A stretch of DNA of 21,319 bases, taken from positions 1 through 21,319 of the forward strand of contig CATWNM010000034.1 of the NCBI GenBank assembly GCA_958352145.1, in the 5' to 3' direction. This DNA comes from an uncultured Eubacteriales bacterium. Its GTDB lineage: Bacteria; Bacillota; Clostridia; Oscillospirales; CAG-272. The notes beneath the pieces were generated by a model. That model worked only from the letters and a program-made list of their open reading frames with translations. It searched no databases and was not told the origin of the DNA. Below are positions 14,410-21,319 of the stretch, piece by piece. Made by a program: the position numbers and the translations under genes. Positions within the stretch are counted from its first letter, which is position 1, and every line of letters starts with the position of its first letter.

Positions 14410-15705
14410 TCAAACGTCATAAGCGATCAGGTCTTCATAGGTTTCGCGGCGGACGCCCAGCCGGTCATGGCCGTCCTTCAGGATGAGAATCGCGGGCCGG
14501 CACACGCGGTTGTAATTGGAAGCCATCGCGTAGTTATATGCGCCGGTACAAAGTACAGCCAAAATATCGCCGCGCTGCGGTCTGGCAATGGCCACGTCTT
14601 CCTGAATGAGATCTCCGCTTTCGCAGCAGCGTCCGGCGACCGTACAGATAAAATCTGCAGGACGGTTCGCGCGGCTGGCGTTCAGAACGGTGTATTCGGA
14701 TTGATACAGCGCATAGCGTGGATTGTCGGTCATTCCGCCGTCAATGGAGACGTAACTTTTATAACCTGTAATGGTTTTTACGCTTCCGATCGTGTAAAGC
14801 GTCGTGCAGCAATCGGCGACGATACTGCGCCCCGGCTCCATGAGGATTGCAGGCGGCCGCAGCCTGAATTGTGCGCAGCGCACGTTGATATGCGCTGCAA
14901 TTTCGCGAATGTTGGCTTCATAATCAATCGAGGGATGGGCGGCGACATAGGGTACGCCAAAGCCACCGCCAAGATTCAGCACCGATGCTTCAAAGCCAAA
15001 ATCGCGCTTGATCTCTGCTATATAACGCAGCATGATGTCGGCGGCGTCGCAGAATGGCGCGCAGTCAAAAATCTGTGAGCCGATATGGCAGTGAAAGCCG
15101 AGTAGTTTTATGTTTTTAAGAGTCAGGGCAAATTCGGTCAGTTCCCGCGCTTGCCCCGTTTCAATCGCGGTGCCAAATTTCGAGTCGACCTTTCCGGTGG
15201 AAATCTTTGCATGGGTGTGTGGATCGATTCCGGGCGTGAGACGCAGAAGAACCTTTTGTACTTTGTTGCGGATTCGCGCGATCCGGTCTATGCTACACAG
15301 TTCGTCGCGATTATCGGCAACAAAACAGCCGACTCCGCTGTCCATTCCGAATTCAATATCTTCATCGGTCTTATTGTTGCCATGAAAATAGGCGCGGTCG
15401 AGCGGGAATCCTGCAGCGCGCATGGTATATAATTCTCCCGGAGAAACCACGTCGCAGCCCATGCCCTCATCGGAAACAATTCGATATAGTTCCTTAAAAC
15501 ACAGCGCTTTGCTGGCAAAGAGCGGCACAGATCCTGCCGGGAAATATTTGCGCATTGCATCTATATAAGTGCGGCAATGCGCCCGAACTTGATCTTCATC
15601 CAGCACCATCAGCGGAGAGCCGTATTTTTCAATGAGCCGGGGCGCATCAAAGCCTGCGATAGATAAATGCCCATGCTCATTTATGGAAAGATTCGGATAT
15701 AGCAT
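14410..15705 (-). CDS. lysA: LysA, diaminopimelate decarboxylase
   Basis: 431 residues. A fold III PLP enzyme converting meso-diaminopimelate to L-lysine. PLP lysine is K66 in LFASKALC; other family motifs are GFHCHIGSQ, LNLGGGFG, MEPGRS (E290), RCCESGD (C361) and GAYNYAMASNYN. AAGGAG with 5-base spacing precedes the ATG. It is the last gene of the dapA-dapB-dapF-dapL-lysA operon, 44 bases after dapL and followed by a strong terminator. CESGD with its Cys supports a true DapDC rather than a related ornithine/arginine decarboxylase. Confidence 0.97.
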   Translation of the reverse strand: MLYPNLSINEHGHLSIAGFDAPRLIEKYGSPLMVLDEDQVRAHCRTYIDAMRKYFPAGSVPLFASKALCFKELYRIVSDEGMGCDVVSPGELYTMRAAGFPLDRAYFHGNNKTDEDIEFGMDSGVGCFVADNRDELCSIDRIARIRNKVQKVLLRLTPGIDPHTHAKISTGKVDSKFGTAIETGQARELTEFALTLKNIKLLGFHCHIGSQIFDCAPFCDAADIMLRYIAEIKRDFGFEASVLNLGGGFGVPYVAAHPSIDYEANIREIAAHINVRCAQFRLRPPAILMEPGRSIVADCCTTLYTIGSVKTITGYKSYVSIDGGMTDNPRYALYQSEYTVLNASRANRPADFICTVAGRCCESGDLIQEDVAIARPQRGDILAVLCTGAYNYAMASNYNRVCRPAILILKDGHDRLGVRRETYEDLIAYDV

Positions 15706-15749
15706 TATAACTCCTTGTTTTTATGAGATTTTTTCAGATGCGCGGCGGT

Positions 15750-16931
15750 TTAAAGTAATTTGCGCATGCGTTCGGCCGCCTCGGCGGTCGCCTCGCGGCT
15801 GCCGAACGCGGTTAGCCGGAAATACCCTTCGCCGCACTGGCCGAATCCTGAGCCGGGCGTGCCGACGATCTGCGCCTGATTTAAAAGGTAATCGAAAAAT
15901 TCCCAGGACTTCATATTGCCAGGGCAGCGCAGCCAGATGTAGGGTGAGCACTTTCCGCCGGTATAGAATATGCCTTTTTCATCCAATAGATTCGCAAGAA
16001 TTTCCGCATTGCCCATGTAATATTGAATGGATTGCATGCAGGCCGCCATACCTTCTGTGGAAAGCGCGGCTTCTGCCGCGCGCTGCACCACGTAGGGCAC
16101 GCCGTTGAATTTTGTCGCCTGACGCCGGGACCACAGTTTGTTCAGGTTGATTCCGCCGCTCTCCAGTTCAGACGGGATGATCGTCCATCCGCAGCGCGTT
16201 CCGGTAAACCCGGCGGTCTTCGACAGGCTGCAGATTTCAATTGCGCAGGAACGTGCGCCGTCAATCTCGAAAATGGAATGTGGATAGTCTCCTTTTATAA
16301 ATGCTTCGTAGGCGGAATCAAATATGATGAGAGAACCGGTACGGTTTGCAAAGTCGACCCATTCTTGCAGTTGCCTGCGGTCGTAGACGGCGCCGGTCGG
16401 ATTGTTTGGAGAACAGAAATAAAAGACCGCGGATGTACAGTCGAGCGCTTCCGGCATGGGTAAAAAGTCGTTTTCGATGACCGCGGGCATCAATGTGACG
16501 TGCCGGCCGCACATAATATTGCTATCCATATAAACGGGGTAGACTGGATCGGGAATGTATATCGGATTGTCTCCTAAAATATCGGTGAGATTGCCGAGAT
16601 CGCTTTTAGCGCCGTCGGAGATAAAAATTTCATCGTTCGACAGCATGACGCCGAGCGGCGCATAGTGCTTGACGACCGCGTCTTTTGTGAAATCATAGCC
16701 CCATTCCGGCGCATACCCCCGAAAGGTTTCGGCTCTGCCCATTTCCAGCGCGGCGGCGCGCAGCGCTTCAACCACGACAGAAGAAAGGGGGAGGGTAACG
16801 TCACCGATGCCAAGCCGGATTATGCGCTTATCCGGATGCGCCGCCGTATAAGCTTTGACACGGCTTGCAACTTCCGAAAATAGATAGTTTTGCGCCAGAT
16901 TTTTGTAATGGTCATTCAGCTTTATTTTCAT
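15750..16931 (-). CDS. dapL: DapL, LL-diaminopimelate aminotransferase
   Basis: 393 residues, close to the usual 400-410. A fold I PLP aminotransferase turning tetrahydrodipicolinate directly into LL-diaminopimelate using glutamate, which bypasses DapD, DapC and DapE. Motifs: NYLFSEVASRV, RLGIGDVTLPL, GYAPEWGYDF, ISDGAKSDLGN, CSPNNPTGAVY, and the PLP lysine K238 in SLSKTAGFTGTRCGW. Its ATG overlaps the dapF stop (ATGA) and GAAGGAG lies inside the dapF end, so coupling is expected. Placement between dapF and lysA supports DapL over a generic aspartate aminotransferase. Confidence 0.96.
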   Translation of the reverse strand: MKIKLNDHYKNLAQNYLFSEVASRVKAYTAAHPDKRIIRLGIGDVTLPLSSVVVEALRAAALEMGRAETFRGYAPEWGYDFTKDAVVKHYAPLGVMLSNDEIFISDGAKSDLGNLTDILGDNPIYIPDPVYPVYMDSNIMCGRHVTLMPAVIENDFLPMPEALDCTSAVFYFCSPNNPTGAVYDRRQLQEWVDFANRTGSLIIFDSAYEAFIKGDYPHSIFEIDGARSCAIEICSLSKTAGFTGTRCGWTIIPSELESGGINLNKLWSRRQATKFNGVPYVVQRAAEAALSTEGMAACMQSIQYYMGNAEILANLLDEKGIFYTGGKCSPYIWLRCPGNMKSWEFFDYLLNQAQIVGTPGSGFGQCGEGYFRLTAFGSREATAEAAERMRKLL

Positions 16932-17776
16932 AATTCAAATACTCCTTCGTAAGATTTCGCGCAGGGGCCTTCCATCATGACCGCATACTCCGTGTCGCAG
17001 GTAATTTTGAGCGTACCGCCGGGAAGATGTACGGATACCGGCGAACCTGCGCGGCAGCGTCCTGTTTTGACTGCGGCGGCAACCGATGCGCAGGCACCGG
17101 TACCGCATGCAAGCGTTTCGCCGCTGCCGCGCTCCCAGACGCGCATTTCCAGTTCATCCGGCGAGATAACATGTACGAATTCGGTGTTGATGCGCTCCGG
17201 AAAGCGCGGATGATATTCAAAGGCAGGGCCGATTTTTTCGAGCGCAAGTTTTTTGATGGCGTCCATAAAAATTACAGCGTGCGGATTGCCCATTGAAACG
17301 CAGGTGATCGTGTAAGCACTGCCGCCGGCTTCAATTTGTTCGCATACAATTTCATTTGCGCCGGATAGCGGAATTGCCGGGATTTTGGCTGCTTCAAAGA
17401 CGGCGCGTCCCATATGGACACGCGCGGAAACGGCCGCGCCACCCTCGACGGTCAGCCAAAGATGTTTGATACCGCTGAGCGTTTCAATGTCAATTTCCTG
17501 TTTTTGGGTCAGCCGGTGGTCATAGAGGTATTTTCCCACGCATCGGATCGCGTTCCCGCACATTTTTCCTTCGCTGCCGTCCGCATTGAACATACGCATT
17601 TTGGCGTCGGCAATTTCCGAGCGGCAAATCAGCACTAGTCCGTCTGCGCCGACCGAAAAACGGCGCGGCGACATTTTTTCAGCCAGCATGCTAGGATTTT
17701 CGGGTTCGCTATCCATGCAGTCGAGATAAATGTAATCGTTTCCAATACCATGCATCTTTGTAAAAGCGATTTTCAT
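16928..17776 (-). CDS. dapF: DapF, diaminopimelate epimerase
   Basis: 282 residues. A PLP-independent racemase converting LL- to meso-diaminopimelate, the form used for lysine and for peptidoglycan. The two catalytic cysteines are C73 in GKMCGNAIRC and C224 in TLACGTGACAS. N-terminal KMHGIGNDYIYLD, ADGLVLI and FNADGSEG are family motifs. GGAGG with 9-base spacing precedes the ATG. It starts 39 bases after dapB and overlaps dapL by four bases. Confidence 0.97.
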   Translation of the reverse strand: MKIAFTKMHGIGNDYIYLDCMDSEPENPSMLAEKMSPRRFSVGADGLVLICRSEIADAKMRMFNADGSEGKMCGNAIRCVGKYLYDHRLTQKQEIDIETLSGIKHLWLTVEGGAAVSARVHMGRAVFEAAKIPAIPLSGANEIVCEQIEAGGSAYTITCVSMGNPHAVIFMDAIKKLALEKIGPAFEYHPRFPERINTEFVHVISPDELEMRVWERGSGETLACGTGACASVAAAVKTGRCRAGSPVSVHLPGGTLKITCDTEYAVMMEGPCAKSYEGVFEL

Positions 17777-17815
17777 GCTGTTTTTCCTCCTTGCGCTGTC
17801 AGTGTATGCTGCGGA

Positions 17816-18562
17816 TCATGCGTTGCTAAGCATATCCTGCATACCGTAAAGTCCGGCCGGCTGCGCACACAGCCAATGAGCAGCGCGAAGCGCTCCCTCG
17901 GCAAATACCGCGCGGTTTTTCGCTTCGTGTTTTACGGTGAGAATTTCGCTGCCGGTAGCTACGATAACTTCATGTTCGCCGACGATACCGCCTGCACGTA
18001 TCGAGTGAATGCCGATCTCTTGATTTTCGCGGGCACGCTTTCCGCTTCGGCCAAAAACCAGCGTTGCGCCGCTTCGAATTTTTGTCAAAGCCTGTGCCAG
18101 CATCAGCGCAGTGCCGCTTGGCGCGTCCAGTTTGCCCGAGTGGTGTTTTTCGATGATTTCTATATCCGCTTCGGGAAATGCCGACGCGCACTGCGCTGCG
18201 AGAGAGCAGAGTACTGCTACGCCGATCGACATGTTGGCGGAATGGAATACGGAAACTTTCTGCGAAAGCGCATAAATTTTTTCCAGTTCCTCTTTTTCGT
18301 GACCGGTCGCCGCTATGACGGTTGGAAGCGTGTACCGTTCCGCATAGGCGGCGATCTCTTGAATGCAGGTGTGGTGTGAAAAATCGATCAATACGTCTGC
18401 TCCGATGGGGCGGTCCGGCAAAGCGGAGAGATGCAGATCGTCGGCATCGTTGAACGTTTTGTCGATTGCGGCGGCAAGCTCTGCGCCGCAAAATTCACGC
18501 CGAATCAAAGAAAGCATTTCCTGTCCCATCCGCCCGCCTGCACCGTATAGAATTACTTTCAT
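17816..18562 (-). CDS. dapB: DapB, 4-hydroxy-tetrahydrodipicolinate reductase
   Basis: 248 residues. Uses NAD(P)H to reduce the DapA product to tetrahydrodipicolinate. Rossmann motif GAGGRMG at 7-13, DFSHH at 60-64, TGHEKEEL, SANMSIGV, and the catalytic signature EKHHSGKLDAPSGTA with H140/H141, K144 and GT 150-151; then IRAGGIVGEHEV. The short acceptor region around AAAIDKTF (30-37) carries Asp then Lys rather than an Arg-rich pocket; cofactor preference is not inferred. GGAGG lies directly before the ATG; the gap from dapA is 11 bases. Confidence 0.97.
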   Translation of the reverse strand: MKVILYGAGGRMGQEMLSLIRREFCGAELAAAIDKTFNDADDLHLSALPDRPIGADVLIDFSHHTCIQEIAAYAERYTLPTVIAATGHEKEELEKIYALSQKVSVFHSANMSIGVAVLCSLAAQCASAFPEADIEIIEKHHSGKLDAPSGTALMLAQALTKIRSGATLVFGRSGKRARENQEIGIHSIRAGGIVGEHEVIVATGSEILTVKHEAKNRAVFAEGALRAAHWLCAQPAGLYGMQDMLSNA

Positions 18563-18573
18563 AGATTCCTCCG

Positions 18574-19461
18574 TTATACCTGGATTCCAACATCCCGCAT
18601 GGCGCTAAGCAGTTTTTCGTAATTGTCTGACTGCATGGGCGTCAGCGGGAGACGAAGATAATTTTCGCAGAACCTCATGGCTGCCATTGCGGCTTTTACG
18701 GGGATTGGATTTACTTCTGAGAAGAGTGCGTCAATTAAATAATGGTATTTGTATTGCAGCGCCGCTGCGCCCTGAATATCCCCGGAAAAAAAGCGCCGGG
18801 TAATCTCGCAGGTTTCTTTGGGCAGCAAATTGGAGATCACGGAGATGACGCCTACACCGCCGAGCGACATGAGGGGAAGGATCTGATCGTCGTTTCCAGA
18901 ATACAAATCAAGCTTTTCGTGGACAAGAGACATGGTTTCTACAATCTTGGAAATATTGCCGTTGGCCTCCTTGATTCCGACGATATTGTCATGCGCTGAC
19001 AGTGCAAGATAGGTTTGCGGCTCGATGTTGATGCCTGTGCGTGAGGGAACGTTGTAAAGAATGACCGGGGCCGTACTGGCGTCGGCAATCTGGGTGAACA
19101 TTTTGATTAGTCCCTGCTGCGTGGCTTTGTTATAATATGGCGTAACGACGAGAACTGCGTCTGCGCCCGCTTCGCAAGCGTGCGCCGTCAGTTCAAGTGC
19201 ATAGGCGGTGTCGTTGGAGCCTGTGCCTGCGATGACCGGAACCCGGCCTGCCGCGCGCTTTACAGCGAAAGAAATCGCATCGCGGTGTTCCTCATCGGTC
19301 AGCGTGGAAGCCTCGCCGGTCGTGCCGCAGACGACAAGCCCGTTGATGCCTTCTTCAATCTGCCAGTCGATCAGCCTGCCGAAACGTGCATAGTCGATAC
19401 CATGCTCGTCGAGCGGGGTGATCAGCGCGGTCGCGACGCCGGTAAATACTGTTTTTTTCAT
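18574..19461 (-). CDS. dapA: DapA, 4-hydroxy-tetrahydrodipicolinate synthase
   Basis: 295 residues, a TIM-barrel class I aldolase condensing pyruvate with aspartate semialdehyde. Visible: GVATALITPLDE, the pyruvate-binding GTTGE (46-50), YYNKATQQGL, Y136 in LYNVPSRTG, and Schiff-base lysine K164 in GIKEANGN. First gene of the operon; AAAGGAAG precedes the ATG at the end of a leader holding a lysine riboswitch and terminator. The operon context makes DapA much more likely than a related N-acetylneuraminate or KDG aldolase. Confidence 0.96.
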   Translation of the reverse strand: MKKTVFTGVATALITPLDEHGIDYARFGRLIDWQIEEGINGLVVCGTTGEASTLTDEEHRDAISFAVKRAAGRVPVIAGTGSNDTAYALELTAHACEAGADAVLVVTPYYNKATQQGLIKMFTQIADASTAPVILYNVPSRTGINIEPQTYLALSAHDNIVGIKEANGNISKIVETMSLVHEKLDLYSGNDDQILPLMSLGGVGVISVISNLLPKETCEITRRFFSGDIQGAAALQYKYHYLIDALFSEVNPIPVKAAMAAMRFCENYLRLPLTPMQSDNYEKLLSAMRDVGIQV

Positions 19462-19506
19462 AGATTTTACTTCCTTTCCGTTTCTTGGCAGAAGTTATGA
19501 AAGCGC

Positions 19507-19537
19507 AAAAAACGGCCGATATTGCGAATCGGCCGTT
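19507..19537 (-). terminator. Riboswitch-controlled terminator in the dapA leader
   Basis: On the - strand AACGGCCGAT and ATCGGCCGTT form a perfect 10-base-pair stem (19511-19537) followed by TTTTTT (19507-19512). It lies about 45 bases before the dapA ATG and 3' of the lysine aptamer, so lysine binding should favour it. Confidence 0.92.
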
Positions 19538-19579
19538 CAGTAATACATTTGGGAGAGTGTAACCCCAACATCTATTAAC

Positions 19580-19753
19580 TGATAGCTCTCCGCATCCCTT
19601 TTCAGTTCTGCGACAGTCTGATGAATCTTATTTCATCAGACCAGAGCGGCAATTCGCTTTGCCCTCTTCGGCGACCGACTCTTTCGCACCGGCAACGACT
19701 TGCAGGGTCTTTTGCACCGGTGTTACTGACGACAGGACGCGCCTCTACCATTT
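19580..19753 (-). promoter_or_regulatory. Lysine riboswitch (L-box) aptamer
   Basis: Read on the - strand, the leader carries the L-box order: TGGTAGAGGCGCG at the 5' side, an AGTAAC loop, CACCGG/CCGGTG stem, GTCGCCGAAG, GGCAA/TTGCC stem-loop, a 10-base-pair stem GTCTGATGAA/TTCATCAGAC, GACTGTCGCAG, then GGGATGCGGAGAGCTATCA. TGGTAG (19745-19750) pairs with CTATCA (19580-19585) as the closing P1 helix with one G-U. These match the known lysine riboswitch junction elements. A region after P1 (TCAGTTAATA with TATTACTGA) may be an alternative, antiterminating pairing (weak). Expected effect: lysine shuts off the downstream dap-lysA genes. Confidence 0.93.
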
Positions 19754-19759
19754 GAGATG

Positions 19760-19788
19760 ATTGTAGTACAAGCTTGCCCGTTTGTCAA
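19760..19788 (-). promoter_or_regulatory. Sigma-A type promoter of the dap-lysA operon
   Basis: On the - strand, consensus TTGACA (19783-19788), 17-base spacer, TACAAT (19760-19765). The start falls at about 19753, directly before the riboswitch. Confidence 0.88.
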
Positions 19789-19839
19789 CTGAAAAATACG
19801 ATTTTCGCAGATAAAATCAAAAATTTGTATAAATATACG

Positions 19840-19877
19840 AAAACCGTACATCCGCCGCAAAGCAGCTGTACGGTTTT
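19840..19877 (-). terminator. Terminator after the six-hairpin protein gene
   Basis: AAAACCGTACA (19840-19850) pairs with TGTACGGTTTT (19867-19877), followed on the - strand by a short T-tract. It separates this gene from the dap promoter about 50 bases on. Confidence 0.72.
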
Positions 19878-19884
19878 AACGATA

Positions 19885-21319
19885 TTACTTTGTATTTTTG
19901 AGCAGCGCATAGCCGGGCGTTCCAAGAATACGGTTCTGATTGTCCAACGCCATCATACGGTAAGCGCCGGACCAGGCGCACAGACAATCGTTAAAATGCC
20001 CGCGCTCTTCGCAGGTCGGACGGTATTTTGTCCAGCGGCATTGAAAAAAACCTTCATTTTGCGCGCCGAGCGGACGTATCTGACCATGCGTTTGTTGTCC
20101 GGGTTCGGAGGTGATGCCTTGTACCGCGTTGAACCACATTGCCCTTGCGCGTTTTGCCCAGCGCGCATCGCCGGTATATTTCGCCAGCAAAAAGAATTCG
20201 GTTACAGCCGCGGCGCCCCACGCGTCGATGGCGTGGTGTTCGGTCGAAATTGCCGTTCCGCCGGTCGTATGATAGTTATAAAGCGTAAATTCGCTGTCCG
20301 CATCGTACAGCGCGTCATAATGAAACGCCCATGAAAAGAAATAGTAGGCGGCTTTTTTTGCGCGGGTCAGATAAAGTTTGTCTTTGGTTTCCTCATACAG
20401 CATCAGAGAGGAAGTGATGAACGGATATGCCGTCTCTTTATCGATACTTTGGCAATCGAGCGCGCCGGCGGAGCAGATGAACCGGTCCAAATCGCGCGCA
20501 TAATAAAAGTCGCTTGCGCGCTTTGCAATTTCAAGATAAGTTTTGTTTTGAGTCGCGCGATAGGTTTCAAGCATTCCCGTCAGCATAAAGCCGCCGATCG
20601 AACCATTTTTTGCAACACATTCGCCAGATAGATTCCAGGCTTTACCAAAGCCGTATTCTTCCGAAAAATGTTTGGAGAAGAAGTCGCAGAGCTTGACGGC
20701 AAAACGCAGAAATTGAGGTTTGTCGATACCGATGCTTTTTAAAAAGTTGTACATGCGTACCATTTCGGCTGCGCCCCAGCCAAAATTGCAGACGTCGGGC
20801 GTCGCAAAATCATATGTTTCGGATTCGTAGTATTGCTGAAATTGCGAGTATAAAAGTCCGTTGTCCTGTTGCTTTTGCGCCCAGGCATCAAAAATGTCGA
20901 TGGCGGTTTCCAGCATCGCGCTGTCCTTCTTTTGCCAGGCGTCTACGGCGAGCATGCGTGCGTTTAGCAGCCCTTGGTCCGCCCAGCCCATTTCAAACCG
21001 TTCATCAAACCGTCCGATTTCCGTATAATACGGATCAGACATACGCCTTGTCATCTCCTCAGGGCTGATGGCAGCGCCATGCTGGGAGCGGAACAGACGC
21101 GGCGCAAAGTGCGTGATGATCATGGTGTGTCCTTTGTAGTCATACAGCAGTTGTTTTGCGTATGCGACGCCGAGTTCCCATACTTTTTCGGGGGTGAGAC
21201 AGGGGCTTTTTTCAAGATCGAACAGGGAAGCGGCACAGTCTAAAAGGTTGGCGCACGCATAATTTTCGTACATAGGCGCGCACGCAAACGCATACATCCG
21301 TGCGGCAAAGGTCTCTCCC
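19885..21319 (-). CDS. Six-hairpin (alpha/alpha barrel) glycosidase-like protein, 5' end outside the window
   Basis: The frame stays open to the window edge (GETFAARMYAFACAP upstream of the first internal Met), so the start and any signal peptide are not visible; at least 477 residues remain. The protein is rich in repeated aromatic helix pairs with small turns (GFMLTGMLETYRA, YLEIAKRASDFYYARD, YLTRAKKAAYYFFSW, DARWAKRARAMWFNAV), the look of an (alpha/alpha)6 barrel as in GH88, GH105 or GH127-type enzymes. Conserved-looking polar clusters include TTGGTAISTEHHAIDAWGAA and EERGHFNDCLCAW. No exact family was recognised and the catalytic residues are not assigned. It ends in TAA with its own terminator and is probably a separate unit from dap-lysA. 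Confidence 0.65.
   Translation of the reverse strand, partial: GETFAARMYAFACAPMYENYACANLLDCAASLFDLEKSPCLTPEKVWELGVAYAKQLLYDYKGHTMIITHFAPRLFRSQHGAAISPEEMTRRMSDPYYTEIGRFDERFEMGWADQGLLNARMLAVDAWQKKDSAMLETAIDIFDAWAQKQQDNGLLYSQFQQYYESETYDFATPDVCNFGWGAAEMVRMYNFLKSIGIDKPQFLRFAVKLCDFFSKHFSEEYGFGKAWNLSGECVAKNGSIGGFMLTGMLETYRATQNKTYLEIAKRASDFYYARDLDRFICSAGALDCQSIDKETAYPFITSSLMLYEETKDKLYLTRAKKAAYYFFSWAFHYDALYDADSEFTLYNYHTTGGTAISTEHHAIDAWGAAAVTEFFLLAKYTGDARWAKRARAMWFNAVQGITSEPGQQTHGQIRPLGAQNEGFFQCRWTKYRPTCEERGHFNDCLCAWSGAYRMMALDNQNRILGTPGYALLKNTK

Noticed and set aside
1..21319. CRISPR arrays, tRNA/rRNA genes, insertion sequences, phage or toxin-antitoxin genes
   Set aside because: Looked for on both strands; no regularly spaced repeats, cloverleaf sequences, transposase motifs or terminal inverted repeats were seen.

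Overview
The window reads as a chromosomal stretch of a Gram-positive, low-to-mid GC Bacillota, most likely a clostridial anaerobe. The signs are strong GGAGG-type ribosome sites, sigma-A promoters, an HPr with both His15 and Ser46, lysine made by the DapL route, a lysine riboswitch, and lipoprotein signal peptides without outer-membrane features. Taxonomy is inference; no rRNA or marker beyond these genes was available. No CRISPR array, tRNA, rRNA, insertion sequence or phage gene was seen.

Left part, + strand (1-6553). The window opens inside the 3' end of trmD, whose reading frame carries an in-frame TAG (52-54) followed by 42 well-conserved TrmD codons. trmD overlaps (ATGA) a 644-residue Wzy/O-antigen-ligase-like membrane protein, which overlaps the first of two tandem small DUF4330-like membrane-anchored proteins. 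After a promoter come HPr, a hairpin, then uvrC-rsmD-coaD, tightly overlapped.

Middle, + strand (6554-11504). Four separately promoted genes encode extracytoplasmic proteins: a surface protein with signal peptide and C-terminal membrane anchor, a PIG-L/LmbE-type deacetylase tethered at both ends, and two tandem SGNH-hydrolase lipoproteins about 70% identical by eye. Together they look like a small envelope-glycan modification island.

Right part, - strand (11457-21319). Convergent to the SGNH genes is a two-component system (OmpR-type regulator, then a multi-membrane-span sensor kinase). Upstream of it is a complete five-gene operon dapA-dapB-dapF-dapL-lysA, taking aspartate semialdehyde to lysine through meso-diaminopimelate, under a promoter, lysine riboswitch and intrinsic terminator. 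The window ends in a truncated six-hairpin glycosidase-like protein.

The most unusual observations are the trmD amber codon placed just upstream of a translationally coupled envelope gene set, the DUF4330 pair linked to a Wzy-like protein, and the diverged SGNH pair. No unmistakably new system is visible.
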